Shown: positions 13,266 through 21,892 of the stretch, piece after piece
Layout of the letters: each line of letters begins with the position of its first letter
Numbering within the stretch: position 1 is the stretch's first letter
Source of the DNA: Candidatus Lambdaproteobacteria bacterium
GTDB lineage: Bacteria; SAR324; JACQKK01
DNA length: 41,383 nucleotides
Reading direction: 5' to 3'
Assembly: GCA_016204605.1 (NCBI GenBank)
Contig: JACQKK010000202.1
Location: 1 to 41,383 of the forward strand
Translations under genes and position numbers: made by a program
The notes under the pieces: generated by a model
The model's database searches: none
What the model was told of the DNA's origin: nothing
The model's input: the letters and a program-made list of their open reading frames with translations, nothing else

Positions 13266-15836
13266 TCACCCCGCCACGATGTTGACCAGCTTGTTCTCGA
13301 CGGCGATCACCTTGCGCACGGCCAGCTTGCCCAGCGCATCGCGCACCTTGGGCTGCTCCAGCGCTGCCGCCTGCATGCGGTCGGCCGGCGTGCCGAGCGG
13401 CAGCTCGATGCGATCCCGCACCTTGCCGTTGACCTGGACGATCACGGTGACCCGCGCCTCGGTCGCCAGCGCGGGGTCGCAGCGCGGCCAGGGCTGGACG
13501 TGGATGCTCGCGCCCCGGTGGCGCCGCTGCCAGAGCTCCTCGGTCGCGTAGGGCGCGAGCGGGGCCATCATCAGCAGCAGCGTGTCGATGGCCTCCTCCC
13601 AGGCGGGCGAGCCCTCCGTCTCGGCGCGGCAGGTCTTGAGCTGGTTCCGCAGCACCATCAGCGCCGCGATCAGGGTGTTGTACTTGAACGACTGGTAGTC
13701 CTCCCCGGCGCGCTTGAGCGTGCGATGGACGGCGCGGCGCAGCTCGGTCGCCCGGGCGGCGTTCGCCGGAGCCGCCGCGGGGCCCGGCCGCACGATCAGG
13801 TACCAGATGTCGTGGAGGAAGCGCACCACGCCCTCGATGCCCTGGGGGTTCCAGGGGCCGCCCTGGTCCCAGGGGCCGATGAACATCAGGTACAGCCGCA
13901 CCGCATCGGCCCCGTAGCGCGCCACGATGTCGTCCGGGTTGACCACGTTGCCGCGCGACTTCGACATCTTCTCGTTGTCCTCCCCCAGGATGATGCCCTG
14001 GTTGAACAGCCGCCTCACGGGCGCCCGCAGGGGCAGCGCCCCCGCATCGGCCAGCGCGTATGCGAAGAAGCGCAGGTACAGCAGGTGCATGATGGCGTGC
14101 TCGATCCCGCCCGTGTACTGGTCGATGGGCAGCCACTGCCGCCCGCGCTCGGGCTCCCAGGGCGTGTCGGCGGGCGCGAGCCGCTGGCCGCGCTTCCAGT
14201 AGGGGCTCAGGTATGCGTACATGTACCAGGAGGAGCAGACGAACGTGTCCATCGTATCGGTCTCGCGCTCCGCCGGGCCGCCGCAGGCGGGGCAGGCGGT
14301 GCGCAGGAAGCCCTCGTGATACTTGAGCGGGCTCTCGCCAGTCGGCTTGTATACGGCATCGTCCGGGAGCCGCACGGGGAGCTGCTCGTAGGGTACGGGC
14401 ACCGTGCCGCAGGCCTTGCAGTAGACGATTGGGATTGGCGTGCCCCACATGCGCTGGCGCGAGATCAGCCAATCGCGCAGGCGGTACTTGACCGAGCGCT
14501 GCCCCGTGCCCTTCTTCTCGAGCGCCTCCGCCACGGCCCGGAAGCTCTCCGGCCAGACGAGGCCGCTGAAGGGGCCGCTCTCGAACATCGCCGAGCCTTC
14601 CTTCTCCGTGTAGGGCAGACCGGCCCCGCCCGCGGCGCCGTCGCCGCCGGGCACTGCCGCGGCGGGCCGCGCGGCGTCGACCGGTCGCGCCCCGTCCGCG
14701 GGTCGCACCCCTTCCCCGGGTCGCACCTCTTCCGCGGGTCGCACCACGGGGACGATCGGCAGGCGGTAGCGCCCGGCGAAGGTGAAGTCGCGGCTGTCGT
14801 GGGCCGGCACCGCCATGATCGCGCCCGTGCCGTAGCCCATCAGCACGTAGTCGGCGATCCAGATCGGCACGGGCTTGCCCGTGAACGGGTGGCGCGCATA
14901 GGCGCCGGTGAACACCCCGTCGCACTCCCGCGCCTCCGACATGCGCTCGACCTCGCTGCGGTTGCGCGCCTGCTCACGGTAGGCCCGCACGGCCTCGCGC
15001 TGCGCGGGGGCCGCCAGCTCCTCGACCAGCGGGTGCTCGGGCGAGAGCACGCAGAACGTGATGCCGAAGATGGTATCGGGTCGGGTGGTGTAGACGCGGA
15101 TGGCCTGGCCGCTGCCCTCGACCGCCATCTCGAACTCGACCCCCTCGCTGCGGCCGATCCAGTTGGTCTGCATCACGCGCACCGCTTCGGGCCACTCCAG
15201 GCCGGAGAAGTCGAGCAGCTCCTCGGCGTACCGGGTGATGCGCAGCTTCCACTGGTTCAGCTCCTTCTTGACGACGGGGGTGTCGCAGCGCTCGCAGAGG
15301 CGCGCCTCGCCCACCACCTGCTCGCGGGCGAGCGTGGTGTTGCAGCTCGGGCAGAAGTCCACCGGCGCGAACTCGCGGTAGGCGAGCCCCATGTCGAACA
15401 GCTTGCGGAAGATCCACTGGTTCCACTTGTAGTACTCGGGCTCGCAGGTGATGACCTCGTTCCGCCAGGCGAACATGGCGCCCATGCTCTTGAGCTGGCC
15501 GCGCATGCGCTCGATGTTGGCGTAGGTCCATTCCCGCGGGTGGATGTTGCGCTTGATGGCCGCGTTCTCCGCCGGCAGCCCGAAGGCGTCGAAGCCGATC
15601 GGGAAGAACACGTTGTGGCCGGTCATGCGCTTGAAGCGCGCCCCGGCATCAGAGGGCACCATCGCGTACCAGTGGCCGATGTGCAGGTCGCCCGAGGGGT
15701 AGGGCAGCATGGTCAGCCAGTAGAAGCGCTTCCCGGGCCGCTCGTCGTCCAGCTCGTAGATGCCCTCGGCCTCCCACTTCTGGCGCCAGCGCGCTTCGAT
15801 CTCCGCCGGCGTGTAACGGTCGCTCATGGTGCTCAT
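13266..15836 (-). CDS. leuS: Leucine--tRNA ligase
   Basis: 856 aa, normal length. Class I synthetase that charges tRNA-Leu. HIGH motif HIGH at 52-55, KMSKS at 623-627, the CP1 editing domain (TTRPDTIFGITFCVL, MAVPAHDSRDF), and a zinc ribbon (CPSC...CERC, CKAC...CPAC). The N-terminal block DLHIGHWYAMVPSDAGARFKR differs from the E. coli type. An unusual insertion of about 40 residues of Arg-Pro-rich hexapeptide repeats lies after IVPVV in the editing domain. An alternative start is the second Met at 15827. leuA lies 75 bp upstream and vanZ 1 bp downstream, so the three genes should share the leucine attenuator. Confidence 0.96.
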   Translation of the reverse strand: MSTMSDRYTPAEIEARWRQKWEAEGIYELDDERPGKRFYWLTMLPYPSGDLHIGHWYAMVPSDAGARFKRMTGHNVFFPIGFDAFGLPAENAAIKRNIHPREWTYANIERMRGQLKSMGAMFAWRNEVITCEPEYYKWNQWIFRKLFDMGLAYREFAPVDFCPSCNTTLAREQVVGEARLCERCDTPVVKKELNQWKLRITRYAEELLDFSGLEWPEAVRVMQTNWIGRSEGVEFEMAVEGSGQAIRVYTTRPDTIFGITFCVLSPEHPLVEELAAPAQREAVRAYREQARNRSEVERMSEARECDGVFTGAYARHPFTGKPVPIWIADYVLMGYGTGAIMAVPAHDSRDFTFAGRYRLPIVPVVRPAEEVRPGEGVRPADGARPVDAARPAAAVPGGDGAAGGAGLPYTEKEGSAMFESGPFSGLVWPESFRAVAEALEKKGTGQRSVKYRLRDWLISRQRMWGTPIPIVYCKACGTVPVPYEQLPVRLPDDAVYKPTGESPLKYHEGFLRTACPACGGPAERETDTMDTFVCSSWYMYAYLSPYWKRGQRLAPADTPWEPERGRQWLPIDQYTGGIEHAIMHLLYLRFFAYALADAGALPLRAPVRRLFNQGIILGEDNEKMSKSRGNVVNPDDIVARYGADAVRLYLMFIGPWDQGGPWNPQGIEGVVRFLHDIWYLIVRPGPAAAPANAARATELRRAVHRTLKRAGEDYQSFKYNTLIAALMVLRNQLKTCRAETEGSPAWEEAIDTLLLMMAPLAPYATEELWQRRHRGASIHVQPWPRCDPALATEARVTVIVQVNGKVRDRIELPLGTPADRMQAAALEQPKVRDALGKLAVRKVIAVENKLVNIVAG
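14681..14752 (-). repeat. Four in-frame 18-bp repeats inside leuS
   Basis: Units at 14681, 14699, 14717 and 14735 share the core GGTCGCACC. On the coding strand they encode VRPAEE, VRPGEG, VRPADG and ARPVDA, followed by an Ala/Gly-rich run. The reading frame is kept. Confidence 0.9.
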
Positions 15837-15911
15837 CTGGATGGGGAACGGGATGACGATGCAGGACCATGCGGCGCCGGGTGGCGGCGCCGCAAATCGG
15901 AGTGACGCCGC

Positions 15912-17474
15912 TCACACCCCCTCGACCGGCGCGCGCTTCCGCTCGAGGCGGTTGAGGGCGGCGATGAAGGCCTTGGCGCTGGCGACGATGATGTCGGGGT
16001 CGGTGCCGCGCCCCGTGCCGCGCCGGCTGTGCTCCTCGACCGTGACCGAGACCTCGCCCTGGGCGTCGGTGCCGCCGGTGATGGCGTTGACCTTGTAGAG
16101 GGTCAGCGTGCAGTGCGAGCCGGCGATGGCCTTGATGGTGTTGAACACGGCGTCCACCGGGCCGTCACCGGTGCCTTCCCGGCGCACCACCTCGCCCTCG
16201 ACCTCGAGCTCGACCGTGGCCTTGGGGGTGACGTCGGTGCCCGACTGCACGCTCATGCCGCGGAACACCACGCGCCCGGCCCCGGCCACGCCCTGGTTCA
16301 CGAGCGCCTCGATATCCTCGTCGAACACCGTCTTCTTGAGGTCGGCCAGGCGCTTGAACTCCTTGAAGATGCGGTTGAGCTCGACCCCGCCCACGTCATA
16401 GCCCAGGGCGCGGATGCGGTCGGCCAGGGCGTGGCGTCCGGAGTGCTTGCCCAGCACGAGGCTGTTCGACTTGATGCCCACCGACTCGGGCGTCATGATC
16501 TCGTACGTCAGCGGGTTCTTGAGCACCCCATCCTGGTGGATGCCCGCCTCGTGGGCGAAGGCGTTGGCGCCGACGATCGCCTTGTTGGCCTGCACCGCCA
16601 TCCCGGTGAGCTGCGTCAGCAGCCGGCTCGAATGGTAGAGCTCCTCCGTGCGGATGCCGGTGACCATGTTGAAGAAGGCCTGGCGCGTCTTGAGCGCCAT
16701 CACCAGCTCCTCCAGCGAGGCGTTGCCCGCGCGCTCGCCGATGCCGTTGACGGTGCACTCGACCTGGCGCGCGCCCGCCTCGATGGCCGCCAGCGAGTTG
16801 GCCACGGCGAGGCCGAGGTCGTTGTGGCAGTGGACGGAGAACACCACGCCGTCGGCCCCCGGCACCTCGTTGAGCAGCCGCGTCATCAGCGCGTGCATCT
16901 CCCTGGGCGTGGTGTAGCCCACCGTATCCGGGATATTGACGATGGTCGCCCCCGCCCGCACGACCTCCGCGACCAGCCGCACCAGGAACGCGGGGTCGCT
17001 GCGCGTGGCGTCCTCCGGGCTGAACTCGACCGAGTCCGTGAAGCGCCGCGCATGGGCCACGGCCTGCACGGCGGCGTGCACCACGTCGTCGGGCTCCATC
17101 TGCAGCTTGTACTTCATGTGCAGCGGGCTGGCGGCGATGAAGGTGTGGACGCCCCAGTGGTGGGAGCCCTTGAGCGCCTCGACGCAGGCATCGATATCGG
17201 CCAGCCCGGTGCGCGCGAGCGAGACCACGCGCGGCCCCTTCAGCGCATGGCCGATCTCGTGCACGCTCTCGAAATCGCCCGGCGAGGAGGCCGCGAACCC
17301 CGCCTCGATCGTGTCCACGCCGAGCCGGGCCAGTTGCTGCGCCATCACCAGCTTCTCCTCGCGGTTCATGGTGCAGCCGGGCGATTGCTCGCCATCGCGC
17401 AGGGTCGTATCGAAGATGGTGATGCGGGTGGGTGCCTGCCCGGGCTGCCCTTGCTTCGCCATGATCGTCTCCAT
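15912..17474 (-). CDS. leuA: 2-isopropylmalate synthase
   Basis: 520 aa. First committed step of leucine synthesis, condensing acetyl-CoA with 2-oxoisovalerate. The TIM-barrel catalytic motif [13 protein letters not shown] is near residue 21, the metal-binding [13 protein letters not shown] in the middle, and the C-terminal LeuA dimer/allosteric domain is complete ([20 protein letters not shown]). ATG 17474 is preferred: AGAGGAG lies 8-9 nt upstream. ATG 17462 also lies in frame. Expression is governed by the attenuator immediately upstream. leuS follows on the same strand. Confidence 0.95.
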   Translation of the reverse strand: METIMAKQGQPGQAPTRITIFDTTLRDGEQSPGCTMNREEKLVMAQQLARLGVDTIEAGFAASSPGDFESVHEIGHALKGPRVVSLARTGLADIDACVEALKGSHHWGVHTFIAASPLHMKYKLQMEPDDVVHAAVQAVAHARRFTDSVEFSPEDATRSDPAFLVRLVAEVVRAGATIVNIPDTVGYTTPREMHALMTRLLNEVPGADGVVFSVHCHNDLGLAVANSLAAIEAGARQVECTVNGIGERAGNASLEELVMALKTRQAFFNMVTGIRTEELYHSSRLLTQLTGMAVQANKAIVGANAFAHEAGIHQDGVLKNPLTYEIMTPESVGIKSNSLVLGKHSGRHALADRIRALGYDVGGVELNRIFKEFKRLADLKKTVFDEDIEALVNQGVAGAGRVVFRGMSVQSGTDVTPKATVELEVEGEVVRREGTGDGPVDAVFNTIKAIAGSHCTLTLYKVNAITGGTDAQGEVSVTVEEHSRRGTGRGTDPDIIVASAKAFIAALNRLERKRAPVEGV

Positions 17475-17556
17475 CGCCTCGTCTCCTCTGGAATCCAGTG
17501 CCCGCCTCAGCCTGGTGGGCACCGCGGGCGCCGCGCCGGGGAGAGCCCCGCGCGGC

Positions 17557-17593
17557 AAAAAAAAAGCTGCGAACCCTGTACGGGCCTCGCAGC
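17557..17593 (-). terminator. leuA attenuator terminator with U9 tract
   Basis: On the minus strand GCTGCGAGGCCC (17593-17582) pairs with GGGTTCGCAGC (17576-17566) and runs straight into nine Ts (17565-17557). It lies about 85 bp before the leuA start, so it decides whether leuA-leuS is transcribed. Confidence 0.88.
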
Positions 17594-17614
17594 CAATTTC
17601 GAGCACCGGATTCC

Positions 17615-17637
17615 GCGAGGCCCGCCCCGGGCCTCGC
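17615..17637 (-). promoter_or_regulatory. leuA leader stem (protector / antiterminator switch)
   Basis: GCGAGGCCC (17637-17629) and GGGCCTCGC (17623-17615) form a perfect 9-bp stem with a 5-nt loop. GGGCCTCGC is equally complementary to the identical GCGAGGCCC inside the terminator (17590-17582), so 1:2 plus 3:4 pairing and 2:3 pairing exclude each other. A second 7-bp hairpin (GGGATAC/GTATCCC, 17643-17659) sits at the leader-peptide stop. Confidence 0.8.
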
Positions 17638-17659
17638 TGTCAGGGATACTCGGTATCCC

Positions 17660-17755
17660 CTAGGATAAACAGCGCACGCGGCCCGGACCGGAGATGTTCT
17701 CTCCAGCGAGTAACAGCCCAGCCGCTAAGCGGAGCGTGGGTGTCGGGCGGTGCAT
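17660..17755 (-). CDS. leuL: Leucine leader peptide of the leuA attenuator
   Basis: 31 aa starting MHRPTPTLRLAAGLLLAGEN, with 6 leucines, three of them encoded by TTA, a codon that is rare in a genome this GC-rich. The run CTG-TTA-CTC forms the Leu cluster, and the stop TAG is 22 nt before the first large stem. GAGG lies 9 nt upstream of the ATG; an in-frame ATG at 17764 is the alternative. By analogy with enterobacterial leuL it senses charged tRNA-Leu through ribosome stalling; the sequence is too short to prove by family. Confidence 0.7.
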   Translation of the reverse strand: MHRPTPTLRLAAGLLLAGENISGPGRVRCLS

Positions 17756-17837
17756 GCCTGCCATCCTCGATCGAAGTCGTCCTCGGTTCCCCGGCAGTGC
17801 CGGGTCTGCCCGCGGCGGAAGCGCCGCATCGCCGCTT

Positions 17838-17866
17838 ACTCTAGCGGCGAGCCATGCGAATGTCAA
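17838..17866 (-). promoter_or_regulatory. Consensus sigma70 promoter of the leu unit
   Basis: On the minus strand TTGACA (17866-17861), exactly 17 bp, TAGAGT (17843-17838). Transcription would begin near 17831, about 75 nt before the leader-peptide ATG. It lies just past the 3' end of hyuB (17897). Confidence 0.82.
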
Positions 17867-17896
17867 GCCAGCGGCGGACGGCCGGGCTGGCCGCGG

Positions 17897-19501
17897 CTAC
17901 GCATACTCCTGGTCGCGGTCGCGCTGGAGCGCGGCGGGGTCGCGGCGCTCCGGGGGTCCGTAGCCGCCACCGCCGGGGGTGCGCAGCAGCACACGGTCGC
18001 CGGGGTTGAGGACGTGGATGCGCTTGGCGTCCACCGGCGCGCCGTTGATGCGCACCTCGCCCGTGGCCCCGGGCTCGCCTCCGCCGGCCCCGGGCGCCGG
18101 CACGCGGGTGCGTTCGGCGAGGAAGGAGATGGCGGTGGGACCCTCGTGGATGCTTTCCAGCAGGATCTCCTGCCCCAGGCCGCCGCGGAATTGGCCCGCG
18201 CCGCCCGAGCCGGGCAGCAGCCGGCGGTGGTGGACGCGCAGCGGCGCAAGCTGCTCGATGACCTCGGTCGGGGTCGAGGAGATGTTGCTGGGCCAGCTCA
18301 GGCAGCTCTGCCCGTCGCGGTGGGGATGGCCGCCCATCCCGCCGTTGAAGAAGAACAGGTTGGCGAAGGTCCGGCCCGTGCGGTCGGCCCCCGATTGGTT
18401 GATCGACCACAGGGGCGAGCCCGCCCCGGCCATCACCCGATCCGGCACCACCGGCGCGAGCGCGGCCAGCAGCAGGCTCGGGATGAAATGGCCCGTCAGG
18501 GCGCGGGAGCCGACCGCCGCCGGGTGCTGGGGGTTGACCAGGCAGCCGGCGGGCGCCTCGACCCGGATCGGGCGCAGCGCCCCCTCGTTGTTCGGCACTT
18601 CGGGCGCGGCCACGCACTTCATCCCGTAGGCGCTCATGGCGAACGTGTAGCACATGGGCAGGTTGATGGCCCGCTCCACCTGGGGCGAGGTGCCCGCGAA
18701 GTCCATCAGCACCTCGTCGCCGCGGATGGTCAGCGCGAGCGCCAGCGTCAGCGGCCGACCCAGGCCGTCGGTCTCCAGCGCGGCGCGGTAGGTGCCATCG
18801 GGCAGGGCGCGGATCGCCTCGCGCATGGCCCGCTCGGAGCGCCCCTGAATCTCCGCCGCCAGCGCCGCCAGCGAGGCGAGCCGGTACTCGTCCATCAGAA
18901 TGAGCAGGCGCTTCTCCATCAGGTCCAGCGCCGTCACCTGCGCCCAGAGGTCCCCCAGCGTGAGCTCGGGGGTGCGGACGTTGCGGCGCAGCAGGGAGAG
19001 CAGCGTCTCATCCGGCGAGCCCGCCGCGATGAGCTTCATCGGGGGAATCTGGAGCCCCTCCTCGAACACCTCGCGGGGCTCCGGCGAACGCATCTTGCCG
19101 CCGATGTCGGGCGCGTGCGCGGTGCTGGCGGCGAACCCCACGCGTTCGCCCTGGCGGAAGATCGGCTTGACGACCGTGATATCGGGGAGGTGGCCCGTCC
19201 CCAGCCAGGGGTCGTTGGTGACCAGCACGTCGCCGGGCACCAGCGCACCTGCCGGGAAGAGGGAGAGGAAGTGGCGCACGGTCTTCGGCAGGGTGCCGAT
19301 GAAGGAGGGGATGCTGTCGGTGGCCTGTACCAGCGATTGGCCCCCGGCATCGGTCAGCACGCAGGAGAAGTCGTGCGACTCGCGCACCACGGTCGAGAAC
19401 GACGTGCGCACCAGCGCCGCGGCCGCCTCGTCCACGATCGAGATCAGGCGCGTCCAGAGCACCTCCAGGGTCACCGCATCGAAGGCGGGCGTGCCGCTCA
19501 T
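17897..19501 (-). CDS. hyuB: Hydantoinase B / oxoprolinase family protein
   Basis: 534 aa, the normal size for HyuB. Partner of HyuA in ATP-dependent hydrolysis of a cyclic amide such as N-methylhydantoin or 5-oxoproline, or a carboxylase-type substrate of the same superfamily. Visible: DAVTLEVLWTRLISIVDEAAAALVRTSFS at the start, HDFSCVLTDAGG, GDVLVTNDPWLGTGHLPDI (metal-binding family block), and the typical end DRVLLRTPGGGGYG. ATG 19501 overlaps the hyuA stop (ATGA), so the two are translationally coupled. The exact substrate cannot be deduced. Confidence 0.92.
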   Translation of the reverse strand: MSGTPAFDAVTLEVLWTRLISIVDEAAAALVRTSFSTVVRESHDFSCVLTDAGGQSLVQATDSIPSFIGTLPKTVRHFLSLFPAGALVPGDVLVTNDPWLGTGHLPDITVVKPIFRQGERVGFAASTAHAPDIGGKMRSPEPREVFEEGLQIPPMKLIAAGSPDETLLSLLRRNVRTPELTLGDLWAQVTALDLMEKRLLILMDEYRLASLAALAAEIQGRSERAMREAIRALPDGTYRAALETDGLGRPLTLALALTIRGDEVLMDFAGTSPQVERAINLPMCYTFAMSAYGMKCVAAPEVPNNEGALRPIRVEAPAGCLVNPQHPAAVGSRALTGHFIPSLLLAALAPVVPDRVMAGAGSPLWSINQSGADRTGRTFANLFFFNGGMGGHPHRDGQSCLSWPSNISSTPTEVIEQLAPLRVHHRRLLPGSGGAGQFRGGLGQEILLESIHEGPTAISFLAERTRVPAPGAGGGEPGATGEVRINGAPVDAKRIHVLNPGDRVLLRTPGGGGYGPPERRDPAALQRDRDQEYA

Positions 19502-21606
19502 GGCTGCTCCTTCGCCGCATCGGGCATGGCGACGATCAGGTTGCCGGCGTCGTCCAGCGCGAACCGGCTGCCCGGCCCCAGCACCACGGTGGACTCGCGC
19601 TCCTCGACCACGGCCGGCCCCGCGTAGGTTTCCCCCGGGCGCAGGCGATAGCGGTCGTACACGGCGGTGGCGGTGTAGCCGCCGCTCTCGGGAAAGTACG
19701 CGGGCCGGCTGCCCTTGAGCGGCGATCCCCGCGCTCCCGGTCCAGCGCCCGCGGCCGTCAGCGCCAGCCCGCTCCCTGGGATCGCGGCCCGGACGGAGAC
19801 CCGCACGTTGACGCACTCGATGGGCACGCCGGGCGGCAGGCGGGCGAAGGTGCGCAGGTATTCGGCCTCGAAGGCCCGGGCGATCGGCCCGAGCGACTCC
19901 GGACCATAGGGGCCGGGTGGCAGCCCGACCACCAGCTCGAACGCCTGCCCCTGGTAGCGGAGGTCGGCGAGCCGCTGGACGCGGACGCTCTCCGCGGGCA
20001 GGCCCGTCTCGTGGATCACCGCCCGCGCCTCCGCTTCGAGTCGCCGGTACTGGGCCTCGAACTCGGCCCAGTCCAGCCCAGCGAGCGCGCCGGCCACGGT
20101 CGCCACGCGATCCACCCGCGCCGGGGCCATCAGGAGCCCCAGCGCCGAGGCCACCCCGGCCGAGGGCGGGCAGACGACCCTGCTCAGGCCGAGCTTCTTG
20201 GCGACGTAGTAGGCGTGCACGGGGCCGGCCCCGCCAGTGGGCAGCAGCGCGTAGTTGCGGGGGTCCTTGCCGCGCTCGGCCACGTGCACCCGCGCGGCGC
20301 TGGCCATGTTCTCGTTGACCACGTCGTGGATGCCCCAGGCCACGGCCGCGGGCGCGAGGCCGGTCGCCGCCGCCAGCTTGGCCAGGGCGCGCTCGGCCGC
20401 CGCGCGGCTGATCGGCATGGCGCCGCCCACGAAGTAGTCCGGGTTCAGGTAGCCCAGCACCAGGTCGGCATCGGTGACCGTGGGGTCGAGCCCGCCGCGC
20501 TGGTAGCAGGCGGGGCCCGGCTCCGAGCCGGCGCTGCGCGGCCCCACCTTGAGTAGCCCCAGCCCATCCACGTGGGCGATGCTGCCGCCGCCGGCGCCGA
20601 TCTCGATCAGCTCGATGGTCGAGATCTGGATCGGCAGGCCGCTGCCCTCGATGAAGCGCTTCTGGCGGGCCGCCTCGAAGGCGTAGGCGATCCGGGGCTC
20701 GCCGCCATCGACCAGGCTCAGCTTGGCGGTGGTGCCGCCCATGTCGAAGGCGATCAGGTTGCGCTCGCCGCCCTGGCCCCCGAACCAGGCCGCCGCCAGC
20801 GCCCCGGCCGCGGGACCCGATTCGAGCAGGTGGATCGGGTTGCGCCGGGCTTCGGCCACGTGGGTGAGACCGCCGCTGGAGAGCATCAGCAGCAGCGGCG
20901 CCCCCACGTGCAGCTCGCCGATCTGGCGCGCGAGGTGATCGAGGTAGCGGTGGGCCATCGGCTTGACGTAGGCGTTGGCGACCGTGGTCGAGCTGCGCTC
21001 GTATTCGCGGATCTCCGGCGCCACCTCGTGGGAGGCGGTGCGGAACACGCCGGGGTGGCGCTGCTCCAGCCGCGCCAGCGCCTGCCGCTCATGGTCAGGG
21101 TTGGCATACGCGTGCAGGAACACCACGGCCACAGACTCGGCCCCCGCGCGCACCAGCCGGTCGGCACAGCGATCGAGCGCCTCCGCATCGAGCGACGTGA
21201 GCACCTCGCCGCCCGGGCCGAGCCGCTCGGCCACCTCCAGCCGCAGGTGGCGCGGCACCAGCGGCTGGGGCATCTCGATGGCGAGGTCGTACAGCTCGTA
21301 CTTGCGCTCGCGCCCGATCTCCAGCACGTCGCGAAAGCCCTGGGTGGTGATGAGCCCGGTCGTCGCGCCTGTGCGCTCGATCAGGGCGTTGGCGAACAGC
21401 GTGGTGGCGTGGACGACGCGGGAGATACCTTCCGGCGCAAGTTCCGACTCGCGCAGCAGGGCGATCAGGCCGTCCACCACGCCCCGGGCCGGGTCGTCGG
21501 GGGTCGTCAGCACCTTGCCGCTCCGGTGGCGCCGCGAGCGGCCATCGTAGAGCACGATGTCGGTGAAGGTGCCCCCGATATCGATCCCCAGCGCGTAGTC
21601 GGCCAT
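19498..21606 (-). CDS. hyuA: Hydantoinase A / oxoprolinase family protein
   Basis: 702 aa. ATP-binding subunit of the hydantoinase/oxoprolinase/acetone-carboxylase superfamily. The acetate-kinase-like phosphate loop LGIDIGGTFTDIVLYD is at residues 6-21, then VVHATTLFANALIER, the DMGGTTAKLSLV second phosphate loop, and ALLPTGGAGPVHAYYV. ATG 21606 is preceded by GGAGGG. In-frame sequence further upstream lacks family similarity. It forms a two-gene operon with hyuB; no transporter or dedicated regulator is adjacent. Confidence 0.92.
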   Translation of the reverse strand: MADYALGIDIGGTFTDIVLYDGRSRRHRSGKVLTTPDDPARGVVDGLIALLRESELAPEGISRVVHATTLFANALIERTGATTGLITTQGFRDVLEIGRERKYELYDLAIEMPQPLVPRHLRLEVAERLGPGGEVLTSLDAEALDRCADRLVRAGAESVAVVFLHAYANPDHERQALARLEQRHPGVFRTASHEVAPEIREYERSSTTVANAYVKPMAHRYLDHLARQIGELHVGAPLLLMLSSGGLTHVAEARRNPIHLLESGPAAGALAAAWFGGQGGERNLIAFDMGGTTAKLSLVDGGEPRIAYAFEAARQKRFIEGSGLPIQISTIELIEIGAGGGSIAHVDGLGLLKVGPRSAGSEPGPACYQRGGLDPTVTDADLVLGYLNPDYFVGGAMPISRAAAERALAKLAAATGLAPAAVAWGIHDVVNENMASAARVHVAERGKDPRNYALLPTGGAGPVHAYYVAKKLGLSRVVCPPSAGVASALGLLMAPARVDRVATVAGALAGLDWAEFEAQYRRLEAEARAVIHETGLPAESVRVQRLADLRYQGQAFELVVGLPPGPYGPESLGPIARAFEAEYLRTFARLPPGVPIECVNVRVSVRAAIPGSGLALTAAGAGPGARGSPLKGSRPAYFPESGGYTATAVYDRYRLRPGETYAGPAVVEERESTVVLGPGSRFALDDAGNLIVAMPDAAKEQP

Positions 21607-21786
21607 GATCCGCCCTCCCCGCTCCGAGCATGGCGGTCCGCGCCCCACCCCTCCCCCGCCGGGCGCCCCCCGCATACCACTCGCCTGCGAAGCGCCCCAG
21701 TATGGCAGAGGCAGGTGCAGCCGGACAAGCGCGTCTCCCGGGACGACTCGGTTGCACCGGCAGGCGGCCATCGGCGCGCGGCCGGT

Positions 21787-21816
21787 TTGCTCCCCGCCGG
21801 CGAATCGGCCTAAGAT
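21787..21816 (+). promoter_or_regulatory. Candidate promoter of the DUF4384 protein gene
   Basis: TTGCTC (21787-21792), 18 bp, TAAGAT (21811-21816), 77 bp before the ATG. The -10 is good, the -35 moderate. Confidence 0.4.
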
Positions 21817-21892
21817 CGCCCTACCGCCACAGCCGCCGGCGTGGCGTCGGGAGACTGCTGCTGACCGACCTGCGACCATCTGAGGAGGCGCC

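Noticed and set aside
14681..14752. CRISPR-like repeat array
   Set aside because: The 18-bp units are directly tandem without spacers and lie in frame inside leuS.
13254..17663. Long plus-strand frames over leuS and leuA
   Set aside because: Antisense to two confidently identified genes.
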